From contig CAIWHP010000168.1 in assembly GCA_903912445.1 (NCBI GenBank), positions 1 to 47,879 of the forward strand: a DNA stretch of 47,879 nucleotides, in the 5' to 3' direction. The notes beneath the pieces were generated by a model. It was not told the origin of the DNA. It made no database searches and saw only the letters and a program-made list of their open reading frames with translations. A program made the position numbers and the translations under genes. Shown piece after piece: positions 7,968 to 16,834 of this stretch (its first letter is position 1; each line of letters begins with the position of its first letter). Source of the stretch: an uncultured Lentisphaerota bacterium. Lineage in GTDB: Bacteria > Verrucomicrobiota > Kiritimatiellia > CAIQIC01.

Positions 7968-9011
7968 ATGATCCGTTGCCTGATCAGCTGTATTTGTGTG
8001 TTGCTGGCCGCGTCGAAGGCTGCGGGCGCGCCCGAGGTTTTGACGTGGGAAGGGCGCACCATGGGCACCTTCTACTTCGTCAAAATCGCCGGCGTGGCGC
8101 AGGATGAAAAACTGGTTATCGCGCTGCGCGGCGTCGTGGAGCAGCGCCTTGACGAAATCAACCGCCAGATGTCCCACTATAAGCCGCTCAGCGAAATCTC
8201 GCGGTTCAACCTCAGCACGTCGGCTGCCCCGTTCAAGATCTCGGCCCCGTTTGCTCATGTCCTCCGGCATGCGTTGTCCGTATGCCATGAGTCCGGCGGG
8301 GCGTTCGATCCGACGCTCGGTGCGCTGCTCAATCTGTGGGGCTTCGGGCCGGGCGGGGTGCCCGGGCGCGTCCCGACGGCGGCCGAGGTGGCTGCCGCGC
8401 AACGCGCCTGCGGCGGACGGCATCTGCGCGTCACGCCGGACGATGCCCTGCAGAAGGATATGCCCGGCCTGCAAATCAATCTGGGCGGCGTGGCCAAGGG
8501 CTATGGCGCCGACGAAACCGCCCGCGTCCTGCGCGAGCGCGGCTATACCAACGTCTTTGTCTCCATCTGCGGCGAGATCGTCGCGTCCGGCGTCAATCCT
8601 GCGGGCCAGCCCTGGCAGGTGGGCATCGAGCGGCCGCTCTACGGCAGCCCGCACGGCGCCGTGTTAAGCGCCACCGTGCCACTCTCCGATCGCGCGCTCT
8701 CCACCTCCGGCGATGCGCACAACTTCTTCCGCGACGCGCACGGCCAGGTGTATGCCCACCTCCTCGATCCTGCGACCGGTTGCCCGGTCAGCAACAACCT
8801 CGCCAGCGTCACCGTGATCGCCCCTGACGGGCTGACGGCCGACAGCCTCACGAAACCGCTCTACGTTATGGGATTGGAGCGCGGCCTGCGCTGGATCGAG
8901 GCGCGCCCGGACGCCGCGGCGCTGTTCATCGTGCGCGAAGCCAACGGACGTCTTCGTCTCGTCGCCAGTTCCCGCTTTCCCGCGTTCCAAACCTTGGAAC
9001 CGCAGCCATGA
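7968..9011 (+). CDS. apbE: FAD:protein FMN transferase (ApbE family)
   Basis: About 347 residues with a signal peptide (MIRCLISCICVLLAASKAAG), so it is exported. Family motifs follow in order: MGTFYFVKI, LSEISRFN, GGAFDPTLGALLNLWGFG, INLGGVAKGYGADE, ISTSGDA-type ALSTSGDAHNFF, HLLDPATGCPV and TADSLTKPLYVMG. ApbE links FMN from FAD to Thr/Ser of target proteins such as Nqr and Rnf subunits. No obvious target is in the window. A TTG at 7947 is in frame, but ATG at 7968 gives a clean signal peptide. The final codons overlap a TTCCAA palindrome (8985-8999). Confidence 0.92.
   Translation: MIRCLISCICVLLAASKAAGAPEVLTWEGRTMGTFYFVKIAGVAQDEKLVIALRGVVEQRLDEINRQMSHYKPLSEISRFNLSTSAAPFKISAPFAHVLRHALSVCHESGGAFDPTLGALLNLWGFGPGGVPGRVPTAAEVAAAQRACGGRHLRVTPDDALQKDMPGLQINLGGVAKGYGADETARVLRERGYTNVFVSICGEIVASGVNPAGQPWQVGIERPLYGSPHGAVLSATVPLSDRALSTSGDAHNFFRDAHGQVYAHLLDPATGCPVSNNLASVTVIAPDGLTADSLTKPLYVMGLERGLRWIEARPDAAALFIVREANGRLRLVASSRFPAFQTLEPQP
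8984..9000. promoter_or_regulatory. single TTCCAANNNTTGGAA palindrome in apbE 3' end
   Basis: GTTCCAAACCTTGGAAC is a perfect palindrome apart from its centre. It sits inside the last apbE codons, about 80 bp before the next gene's start. Only a very degenerate second copy (about 9018-9027) can be suggested 31 bp downstream. Confidence 0.45.
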
Positions 9012-9081
9012 CAGCGGTCCGGATGGATAGATCCGCGTCTGGCATGGACAGAGCCGCAGCATCATGGGAGACTCAAACGCT

Positions 9082-11472
9082 ATGAATTATAAACTCATCG
9101 TCGCGGCCGCCTGTTTGTTTGGGACGTTATCTTGGGGCGGTCCTGCTGAGCCGTCGGCCGGAAACGCAGCCACGCGCATCGAGGAGGGCGATTTCATCAT
9201 CACCGGCCGCGGTTGGTCGCTGGCCCGCCTGGCCAACGGGGAGCGCGCGCTCGCCAACCGGACGTATAACTGGCAGGGGGTGCCGGAGAAGTTTCAAGGC
9301 TGGCGTGTTATGCGGACCTCCGGCGGTCTGCGCGCAGAAATCAGGGTGCAGGCCAAGCGGGCGACGACGTTGTTTGCCGCCACCACCGCGAAGCAGAAGG
9401 AGATCGATCTGGCCGGCTGGCTAACCGCTGCGAACGCCGCGTTCCATTATTCCGATAAGAACAAGACGGCGATGACGGTCTTTTGTCGCCCGCTGAAAGC
9501 CGGTGAGGTGTTTGATGTGCCGCAGGGCAACTGGGCCGGCCTGATGGTGCTGCTGCCGCCGGATGGCGTTTCCGTCGCCGCACTCGTGGCGGCGGCCCAG
9601 CCCTTGGAGCGTATCCACTACAACCACCCCGGCCTGGCGGTAGATCTGGGCGTGGGCTTGTGGGCATTTCCATTGCCGATGGACTTCCAGGGCAGCGGCA
9701 AGCTCGACCTGGTGGTGGCTTGCCCGGACAAACCTTACAACGGCGTCTATGTCTTCGAGAACCCCGGGGTGGACACGGCCCTGAATCCTCTGCCGATTTT
9801 CAAGCGCGCTCGGCGCATCAGCCACGGCTTGCAGATGGCGCAGGTTTCGTTTGTGGACGGCCTGCCGCGCGTGCTGACGCCGGCGCTGGAGTTTCCTGGT
9901 TTCCGAAAAACCGGACTGGAGGCCGGCGTCAAACTGCCGCTGCCGGTCAACGTGCATACCAACAAGGTTCGCGGCAATTTCTGGCGCTACGTGGACTTCG
10001 ATGGCGACGGGGCGCAGGACCTGGTCGTCGGCGCCGACGACTGGAGCGAGTACGGCTGGGACAATGCCTATACAGCGCAAGGCGTCTGGACCAACGGTCC
10101 GCTGCGCGGCTTCGTCTACGTCCTGCGCAACACCGGCACGAGCGAGAAACCGGCCTACGACCAACCGGCGCGGGTGATGGCGGGCGATCAACCGGCCGAG
10201 ACTTTCGGCTGGCCCTCACCGAATTTCGCGGACTTCCGCGGCACCGGCAAGCTTGACCTGATCTGTGGCGAGTTTCGTGACAGCTTCACGTTCTTCGAAA
10301 ACATCGGCACGCGGACGCAGCCGAAGTACGCGCCCGGTCGGCAGCTCAAGCTCGCCGATGGCCAGCCGCTGGCGATGGACCTGGAGATGATCACGCCGGT
10401 GGCGCTCGACTGGAACAAGGACGGCCGCGTGGATTTGATCTGCGGCGACGAGGATGGCCGCGTGGCGTTCATCGAAAATTCGGGCAAGCTGGCAGCGGAC
10501 GGTGCGCCCCAGTTCCTGCCGCCGCGCTACTTCCAGCAGGAAGCCGACGACCTCAAATGCGGCGCGCTCGCCACGCCAGTCGGCTGCGATTGGGACGGCG
10601 ATGGCGCGATGGACATCATCAGCGGCAACTCTGCCGGCTACCTCATGTTTTTCAAGAACCTCAACGGGCCCGGCGTCGAAAAGCCGAAGTGGGCCGCACC
10701 GCAATATCTCGCCGCCGACGGGAAAATCATCCGCTTCATGGCCGGGCCGAATGGCAGCATCCAGGGCCCTGCCGAGGCAAAGTGGGGCTATACGACCTTG
10801 AGCGTTGCAGATTGGGATGGCGATGGGCTGCCCGATCTCATTGTCAATTCTATCCTGGGCAAAGTGGTCTGGTTCAAGAATATCGGCACGCGCACGGCGC
10901 CGAAGCTTGCCGCCGTGCAGCCGATCGAAGTCGAGTGGGCCGGCCCGCAGCCCGCGCTGGCCTACGGCTGGTTGCGGCCCCATGGCAAGGAACTGCTGAC
11001 GCAATGGCGCACGACGCCCTTCGGGGTGGATTGGAACAAGGACGGCCTCATGGATCTGGTGATGCTCGACCAGGAGGGTTACCTCGCGTGCTTTGAGCGT
11101 GCGCGCCGCGAGGGCAAACTCGTGCTGCTGCCGCCGCAGCGTGTGTTGTGCGATGAGCAGGGCGCGCCGCTGCGCCTCAACGCCGGGTTGGCCGGCCGGA
11201 GCGGCCGGCGCAAGCTCTGCATTGCGGACTGGGATGGCGACGGCAAGCTCGACATCCTGCTCAATGCCGCCAACGCGAAGTTTCTCCGCCAGGTGGATGC
11301 GCGCGACGGCAAGTGGTTCTTCAAGGACATGGGTCTGCTGGCGGAGCAGAATATCGAAGGCCACGATGTCAGCCCGACGGTCGTGGACTTCAATGGCGAT
11401 GGCATCCCCGACTTCCTCGGCGGCGCCGAGGACGGGCATTTCTATTACCTGAAGAATCCCCGGACGAAATGA
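9082..11472 (+). CDS. exported FG-GAP/VCBS repeat protein with N-terminal module shared with next gene
   Basis: About 796 residues. A signal peptide (KLIVAAACLFGTLSWGG) leads into a ~130-residue module (about 35-165) containing ITGRGWSLARL and TLFAATTAKQKE. The rest carries at least seven FG-GAP/VCBS units, each with a calcium-binding DxDxDG-type loop: DFDGDGAQDLVVG, DWNKDGRVDLICGD, DWDGDGAMDIISGN, DWDGDGLPDLIVN, DWNKDGLMDLVML, DWDGDGKLDILLN and DFNGDGIPDFLGG. Such units form an integrin-alpha-like beta-propeller. The protein probably binds or processes glycans or proteins outside the cytoplasm. ATG at 9082 has a GGGAG 10 bp upstream; an in-frame ATG at 9064 is the alternative. Four bases after its stop the sialidase-like gene starts. 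Confidence 0.85.
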   Translation: MNYKLIVAAACLFGTLSWGGPAEPSAGNAATRIEEGDFIITGRGWSLARLANGERALANRTYNWQGVPEKFQGWRVMRTSGGLRAEIRVQAKRATTLFAATTAKQKEIDLAGWLTAANAAFHYSDKNKTAMTVFCRPLKAGEVFDVPQGNWAGLMVLLPPDGVSVAALVAAAQPLERIHYNHPGLAVDLGVGLWAFPLPMDFQGSGKLDLVVACPDKPYNGVYVFENPGVDTALNPLPIFKRARRISHGLQMAQVSFVDGLPRVLTPALEFPGFRKTGLEAGVKLPLPVNVHTNKVRGNFWRYVDFDGDGAQDLVVGADDWSEYGWDNAYTAQGVWTNGPLRGFVYVLRNTGTSEKPAYDQPARVMAGDQPAETFGWPSPNFADFRGTGKLDLICGEFRDSFTFFENIGTRTQPKYAPGRQLKLADGQPLAMDLEMITPVALDWNKDGRVDLICGDEDGRVAFIENSGKLAADGAPQFLPPRYFQQEADDLKCGALATPVGCDWDGDGAMDIISGNSAGYLMFFKNLNGPGVEKPKWAAPQYLAADGKIIRFMAGPNGSIQGPAEAKWGYTTLSVADWDGDGLPDLIVNSILGKVVWFKNIGTRTAPKLAAVQPIEVEWAGPQPALAYGWLRPHGKELLTQWRTTPFGVDWNKDGLMDLVMLDQEGYLACFERARREGKLVLLPPQRVLCDEQGAPLRLNAGLAGRSGRRKLCIADWDGDGKLDILLNAANAKFLRQVDARDGKWFFKDMGLLAEQNIEGHDVSPTVVDFNGDGIPDFLGGAEDGHFYYLKNPRTK

Positions 11473-11475
11473 TTC

Positions 11476-13059
11476 ATGCGCTGGTGGACCACATTGTTGA
11501 TCACGGCCTGCCTGCAAACGCGCGCCGGTACGGAGATACCGCCGGCCCGCATGCCCGGTGTGGTCATCACGCATAGCCCGGCGGCGACGCGCATCTACAT
11601 CGGTTCGCCCAGCATCGCGGTGTTGCCGGATGGCTCCTATGTCGCGTCGCATGATTTTTTCGGGCCGGGCTCGAAGGCCAACAGCACCGCGGTCTATGGC
11701 TCGGCTGATCGCGGGCTCTCGTGGAAACCGCTGGCCATCGTGCAGAGGCAATATTGGTCCACGCTGTTTGTCCATCGCGGAGCGTTGTACCTCCTCGGCA
11801 CGCGACCCGGCCCGGTGGCGATCCGGCGCTCGAACGATGGCGGCACGACGTGGACCGAGCCGAAGGATGCTGAAAGCGGATTGTTGACCGCAGGCGGCCA
11901 CTACCATTGCGCGCCGGTGCCGGTGGTCGTCCATCACGGGCGTATCTGGCGAGCGTTGGAGGAAAGTGCCTTGCGCGGCTTCGCTGGTTTGCAGCCGTTG
12001 ATGATGTCGGCGCCGGAGGACGCGGATTTGTTGCAGGCCGCCAACTGGACGTTTAGCGACCGGCGGCAGCACCAACCACAGTGGCTGCCCGGCGGCGAGT
12101 TCCGCGGCTGGCTGGAAGGCAACGCGGTCATCGCGCCCGATGGCGGCATGGCGAATGTGCTGCGCCTGCACACCTATCTGCCCGATGAAAAAGCCGCCGT
12201 CATCCATTACTCCGCGGATGGGCGGAGCAGCAGCTTCGATCCCGCGCAGGATGTGATCGCTTTCCCGGGCGGCGCCAAGAAATTCACCATCCGCCGCGAT
12301 CCGCGTGACGGCACGTACTGGTCGCTGGCGAATTGGGTGCCGGAAGCTGCGCGCAGTACGCACCCCTCCAACAACCGCAACGCGCTGGCGCTGATTTCCT
12401 CCCCGAACCTGCGCGACTGGAGCGTGCGCACCGTGGTGCTGTGGCACGCCGATGAGCAGCATTACGGTTTCCAGTACGCCGACTGGCAGTTCGATGGCGA
12501 GGATCTCATTGCCACCGTGCGGACCGCCTTTGGAGAGGGCGAGGGTGGGGCGCACAGTTTCCATGACGCGAACTTCCTCACCTTCCATCGCATCGCCAAC
12601 TTCCGCACAAAGACGATGCAGGACTCCGTGCCGATGAACCTGCCGGCGCAGACGCGCACCGAGACCACCGACCTGACGCTCACCGGCCGCGGGTGGTCGC
12701 TCGCGCGTTTCGACGAGGGCGGCCAAGCGTTTGCCAACCGGTCCTACCGGTGGCGCGACGTGCCGGATCAATTCCGCGGCTGGCAGTTCACGCAGACCGG
12801 CGGCGGCGAGCGGGCGCTGGTGATGGTGAAGGCCAAGCGCGACACGACCCTTTTTGTGGCCACGACGGCGGCGCTGAAGAAAACCATGTTCGAAGGCTGG
12901 ACGGCGTTACCATCGGGGTCATTTCACTACGCCGACAAAGGCCATACACCGATGGCCCTCTTCAGCCGCGCGGTGAAAGCCGGCGAGGAAGTCAGCCTGC
13001 CGCAAATCAACTGGAGCGGAACCTTGGTGCTGCTCCCGCCCGGGCCACAAGGAAAGTGA
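11476..13059 (+). CDS. BNR/Asp-box sialidase-like protein with C-terminal shared module
   Basis: 527 residues. A short signal peptide (RWWTTLLITACLQTRAG) precedes a six-bladed propeller with Asp boxes such as SADRGLSWKPL (about 75) and SNDGGTTWTEP (about 120), giving a sialidase/neuraminidase-fold assignment. The substrate may be another glycan. Residues ~398-527 repeat the module found at the N-terminus of the preceding protein (LTGRGWSLARF, RDTTLFVATTAALKK, FHYADKGHTPMALFSRAVKAG, NWSGTLVLLPPG). The two genes are adjacent and probably cotranscribed, so the module may bind a common ligand or partner. Confidence 0.8.
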   Translation: MRWWTTLLITACLQTRAGTEIPPARMPGVVITHSPAATRIYIGSPSIAVLPDGSYVASHDFFGPGSKANSTAVYGSADRGLSWKPLAIVQRQYWSTLFVHRGALYLLGTRPGPVAIRRSNDGGTTWTEPKDAESGLLTAGGHYHCAPVPVVVHHGRIWRALEESALRGFAGLQPLMMSAPEDADLLQAANWTFSDRRQHQPQWLPGGEFRGWLEGNAVIAPDGGMANVLRLHTYLPDEKAAVIHYSADGRSSSFDPAQDVIAFPGGAKKFTIRRDPRDGTYWSLANWVPEAARSTHPSNNRNALALISSPNLRDWSVRTVVLWHADEQHYGFQYADWQFDGEDLIATVRTAFGEGEGGAHSFHDANFLTFHRIANFRTKTMQDSVPMNLPAQTRTETTDLTLTGRGWSLARFDEGGQAFANRSYRWRDVPDQFRGWQFTQTGGGERALVMVKAKRDTTLFVATTAALKKTMFEGWTALPSGSFHYADKGHTPMALFSRAVKAGEEVSLPQINWSGTLVLLPPGPQGK

Positions 13060-13062
13060 ATG

Positions 13063-13109
13063 TTCCAAGGTTTGGAAATTTTCACGGAAATATTCCCAAG
13101 CCTTGGAAA
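13063..13109. promoter_or_regulatory. paired TTCCAANNNTTGGAA palindromes
   Basis: TTCCAAGGTTTGGAA (13063-13077) and TTCCCAAGCCTTGGAAA (13093-13109) have centres about 31 bp apart. They start 4 bp after the sialidase-like stop and end about 73 bp before the FAD oxidoreductase start, so they could act as an operator for the latter. Confidence 0.6.
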
Positions 13110-13182
13110 CCATGCTTGCAGCGTGTGGGATCGCTCGCTAGAAACACAGCATGAAAGCGCTGGCAACCAACGGAGCCAAACG

Positions 13183-14547
13183 ATGAGCCTCTCGCGTCGC
13201 AGTTTCATGGGACGTTCCGCGCTCGGGGCGTTGGCCATGGTGAGCGGAGCAGCGCAAGGCAAAACGGAGGAGGCCACGCCGGATGCGGTCACGTGGTCGC
13301 GGAAGATTCCCGTGCGCTACACGGTGGATGTGGCCGTGCTCGGCGGCGGCATCGCGGGCGTGGCGGCAGCATGCGCCGCGGCGAAGTCCGGCGCGAAGGT
13401 GCTGCTCGTCGAGCGCTTCGCCATCGCCGGTGGCGACCTGACCACCGGTGGCGTCGCCGCGTTCTGCGGCGAGACGGCGGGGCAGGGCGAGGTCTTCGAC
13501 GAAATCCTTGCGGACCTTGAGAAGTTCCATGCAGTGACGGTCTATCAGCCCCATGCCAAGGCCGATCACCGCAACTTCGACCACCACATCCTGGCGATCG
13601 TGCTGCAGGAGCTGCTGCTGCGGCGGAAGGTGAAGCTGCTGCTGCATACGCGTTTCGTGGATGTCCGCGTCGGCAGCGATGGGCGCATCAGCGAGTGCAT
13701 CGTCTGTGGCAAGTCCGGGCCGGAGGCGGTGCGCGCGAAACAGTTCATCGATTGCACCGGCGATGCCGACGTGGCGCGCATGGCGGGTTTTGCTGTGATG
13801 AAGGGCAGGCCGGAGGATGGCCTGCCGCTACCGATGTCCATGATGTCTTTCGTTCGTCACGTTGAACCGGAGGAGGCCGGGCCGCAGTTGCCGGAGGGCT
13901 GGTTCTCGCCGGTCCGCGACAAGGCGTCGCTACCGATGACGAGTGTCTGGCCGAACGGTCCGCGCAGCAACGCGCTCAAGATCAAGATTCCGATGTTCGA
14001 TGCCACCAGCACCGAAGGCCTCACACTTGCGGAAATCCGCGCCCGTCGCCGCACGCTGGAAGTGCTCGACTACTACCAGCGCGTGCTGAAAAAATCGTGG
14101 CGCTACGACGGCTGCTCGCCGCAGATCGGCATCCGCGAAGGCGCGCGCATCACCGGCGATTATGTGCTCAGCGTCGCCGATCTGCGCGCCGGGAAGAAGT
14201 TCGACGACGCCATCGCGCGCGGCGTCTATCCGCTCGACGGCCACAAGCCCGACGACGACCAGCGCACCTATATTCTCAAGCATTCCGAGATGAAAGTGCC
14301 GCCCTATCAGATCCCGCTGCGCAGTCTGATCGCGAAGGATGGGGCCAATCTATTGATGGCGGGGCGTTGCTTCTCCGGCGACCAACTGGCGCTCTCCTCG
14401 GCGCGCGTCAGCACTTCGTGCGCGATGATGGGGCAAGCCGCCGGCATCGCCGCCGCGCTCGCGGCGCAGAAGCAAACCGACCCGCGCAAGCTTGATCCGC
14501 AGGAAGTCCGGCGCACCGTGGAAGAACGTGGGGGAAAACTGACATGA
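13183..14547 (+). CDS. TAT-exported FAD-dependent oxidoreductase
   Basis: 454 residues. The N-terminus has a twin-arginine signal (SRRSFMGRSALGALAMVSG). The Rossmann FAD-binding motif VAVLGGGIAGVAAACAAAKSG is followed by VLLVERFAIAGGDLTTGGV, as in the FAD_oxidored family. Later motifs include DCTGDADVARMAGF and the C-terminal LLMAGRCFSGDQLALSSARV, which closes the FAD site. The reaction is unknown; related proteins are common near glycan-degradation genes in PVC bacteria. The start at 13183 is preceded by CGGAG at good spacing. Its stop codon lies in a 15-bp sequence repeated at the next gene's start. Confidence 0.85.
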   Translation: MSLSRRSFMGRSALGALAMVSGAAQGKTEEATPDAVTWSRKIPVRYTVDVAVLGGGIAGVAAACAAAKSGAKVLLVERFAIAGGDLTTGGVAAFCGETAGQGEVFDEILADLEKFHAVTVYQPHAKADHRNFDHHILAIVLQELLLRRKVKLLLHTRFVDVRVGSDGRISECIVCGKSGPEAVRAKQFIDCTGDADVARMAGFAVMKGRPEDGLPLPMSMMSFVRHVEPEEAGPQLPEGWFSPVRDKASLPMTSVWPNGPRSNALKIKIPMFDATSTEGLTLAEIRARRRTLEVLDYYQRVLKKSWRYDGCSPQIGIREGARITGDYVLSVADLRAGKKFDDAIARGVYPLDGHKPDDDQRTYILKHSEMKVPPYQIPLRSLIAKDGANLLMAGRCFSGDQLALSSARVSTSCAMMGQAAGIAAALAAQKQTDPRKLDPQEVRRTVEERGGKLT

Positions 14548-14676
14548 GAGCAAAGCGCCGGATTGGCTCCATGGTGCAAGTGCTAGCCGGGAAGGGCGGC
14601 TGTCCAGCCGCCCTGTTTCGGCGACTGGAAAGTCGCCGCTCCCAGTTAGCCAGTCAAAATCACAAGGAAAACTGAC
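14548..14676. repeat. REP-like hairpin insertion with flanking 15-bp direct repeat
   Basis: Two hairpins lie in this gap: GGGCGGCTG/CAGCCGCCC (14594-14613) and GGCGACT/AGTCGCC (14620-14637). The gap is flanked by GGAAAACTGACATGA at 14533-14547 and again at 14666-14680. The first copy contains the upstream stop and the second the downstream start. The layout suggests that a mobile palindrome landed at an old ATGA stop/start overlap. Confidence 0.6.
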
Positions 14677-16806
14677 ATGAAGAACATCATCACCAACCTG
14701 ATCCTGCTGGCCATGGCGCCTGCGCTGTCCCGGGCGGCACTCACGAGTGAATTCATTTACGAGACCGCGCCTTTCCCCAGTTGCCACGCCTCGACGATTG
14801 TGGAGGCGAAGGACGGTGGACTGGTGGCGGCGTGGTTCGGCGGGACGCGCGAAAGCCACCCGGACGTGGGCATCTGGGTCTCGCGCTGCGAAGGTAACAA
14901 ATGGACCGCGCCGGTCGAGGTGGCCAACGGCATCCAAGCCGATGGCACCACCCGCCACCCGTGCTGGAATCCGGTACTCTTCCAACCCAAGACCGGAGCG
15001 TTGCTGCTCTTCTATAAGGTGGGGCCGAGTCCGAGCAAGTGGTGGGGGATGCTGCGCACCTCCGACGACAGCGGCCGGACGTGGAGCGCGGCGCGCCGGT
15101 TGCCCGAGGGCATCATCGGCCCGATCAAAAACAAACCGGTGCAACTCGCCAACGGCGACATCCTGTGCGGCGTGAGTACGGAAGATCATGGCTGGCGGGT
15201 ACACTTCGAACGCAGCAGTGACGGCGGCCAGACGTGGACGGCGACCGAGCCGGTTAACGATGGCAAAGCCATTGGCGCGATCCAGCCGAGCATCCTCTTC
15301 CATGGCGGCGATAAACTGGAGGCGGTCGGCCGCACCCGGCAGGGGAAAGTTTTTCAAATCTGGTCGGAAGATGGCGGGAAAACGTGGGGGCCGATGACGT
15401 TGTTGCCGGATGTGCCGAATCCCAATTCCGGCACCGATGCACTCACGCTCAAGGATGGACGGCAACTGCTGATCTATAATCACACCGCGAAAGGCCGCTC
15501 GCCGCTGAACGTGGCCCTCTCGCGCGATGGCAAGGTTTGGGAGAATGTGCTGACGTTGGAAAACGAACCCAAGGCGGAGTTCAGCTATCCCGCCTGCATC
15601 CAGACCAGCGACGGCCTCGTCCACTTCGTTTACACCTGGAAACGCCAGCGCATCAAACACGCCGTCCTTGATCTTGCGACTCTGGGCCAGCCCGAGCCGG
15701 TGCGCAGCCCGATTACGAACGGCGCGGAATGGAAGAAGGACAAGCCCGTCGCGCTGCCCGGCGCGAGCAAGCCCAAGGTGGAAAGCGTGCTCATCTATCA
15801 GCCGAAGACCGAATGGACCTACTCGCATCACCAGAGCCTGACATTCTACAAGGGCCGCTACTATGCGATCTGGTCCAACGGACGCACGGACGAGGATGCG
15901 CCGGGTCAGCGCGTGCTGATGGCCAGTTCGGCAGATTTCCAGCAATGGACCACGCCCAAGCCGCTGGTGGATTCGGTGACGGAGAACGGCGTGGAGCGCG
16001 TGCTGACGGCAGCGGGCTTCCATCAGCACGAGGGCACACTCGTCGCCTACTTCGGTAACTACGGACCGAAAAAGGAGACGACCCACTTGCAGGCGGTGAC
16101 GACGACCGACGGCGAGACCTGGAGCGCGGTGCGCGAGATGGGCGCGGCGATCAATCCCAACCACGGCCCGCAGGCGACCAAGTCGGGGCGGTTGATCATC
16201 AGCGGCAACATCTCGTTCCCGTGGAGCGATGATCCGACCGGCTTGGCCGGCTGGCACATGACGGGCATCTATCCCGCGGGCATGGCCGCGACGATCAAGG
16301 ATGATCCCACATCGTTCTGGGAAGTGGCGAAGGCGCAGGGCTGGAAAACCGGTCTCTGCGAGGGTTCGTTCTATCAGACCGATGACGGCACGCTGCACAT
16401 GCTGCTCCGCAACGCCGCCAAGGGAAATACCCATCGCCTCTGGCTGACCGAAAGCCGCGACAACGGCACTACCTGGAGCGAACCCATTGAGACGAACTTC
16501 AGCGACACCAACTCCAAATTCCATTGCGGACGCCTGCCGGACGGACGCTTCTACATCGTCAGCACACCCATCGGCGGCGGGCGCACGCCGCTGGTGCTCT
16601 CGCTCTCGCGCGACGGCGTGAAGTTCGACCAGCATCGCATCCTTGGCGACACGCACTACGAACGCCGCAAAGCCGGCGGCTCCAAAGGCGGCGAATACGG
16701 ATATCCCCACACCCTCATCCACGACGGCCATCTCTGCATCATCATCTCCCGCCAAAAAGAAGCCGTCGAAGTCCTGCGCGTCGCCCTGGCTGATCTGAAG
16801 GAGTGA
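14677..16806 (+). CDS. exported protein with two sialidase (BNR) propellers
   Basis: 709 residues. A signal peptide (IITNLILLAMAPALSRA) is followed by a first sialidase domain (about 22-345) with FPSCHASTIVEA, LVAAWFGGTRESHPDVGIW and Asp boxes SDDSGRTWSAA, SSDGGQTWTAT, SEDGGKTWGPM. This domain resembles the BNR_2/sialidase family of rhamnosidase-like hydrolases. A second propeller (about 365-709) has SRDNGTTWSEP and KFHCGRLPDGRFYIVSTP. The length is about twice that of a single sialidase, so this looks like a fusion of two. Whether both propellers are catalytic cannot be seen. A Shine-Dalgarno AAGGA precedes the ATG. Confidence 0.85.
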   Translation: MKNIITNLILLAMAPALSRAALTSEFIYETAPFPSCHASTIVEAKDGGLVAAWFGGTRESHPDVGIWVSRCEGNKWTAPVEVANGIQADGTTRHPCWNPVLFQPKTGALLLFYKVGPSPSKWWGMLRTSDDSGRTWSAARRLPEGIIGPIKNKPVQLANGDILCGVSTEDHGWRVHFERSSDGGQTWTATEPVNDGKAIGAIQPSILFHGGDKLEAVGRTRQGKVFQIWSEDGGKTWGPMTLLPDVPNPNSGTDALTLKDGRQLLIYNHTAKGRSPLNVALSRDGKVWENVLTLENEPKAEFSYPACIQTSDGLVHFVYTWKRQRIKHAVLDLATLGQPEPVRSPITNGAEWKKDKPVALPGASKPKVESVLIYQPKTEWTYSHHQSLTFYKGRYYAIWSNGRTDEDAPGQRVLMASSADFQQWTTPKPLVDSVTENGVERVLTAAGFHQHEGTLVAYFGNYGPKKETTHLQAVTTTDGETWSAVREMGAAINPNHGPQATKSGRLIISGNISFPWSDDPTGLAGWHMTGIYPAGMAATIKDDPTSFWEVAKAQGWKTGLCEGSFYQTDDGTLHMLLRNAAKGNTHRLWLTESRDNGTTWSEPIETNFSDTNSKFHCGRLPDGRFYIVSTPIGGGRTPLVLSLSRDGVKFDQHRILGDTHYERRKAGGSKGGEYGYPHTLIHDGHLCIIISRQKEAVEVLRVALADLKE

Positions 16807-16834
16807 GCGTACGCAACAGCAGTTCTTCCAGGTT

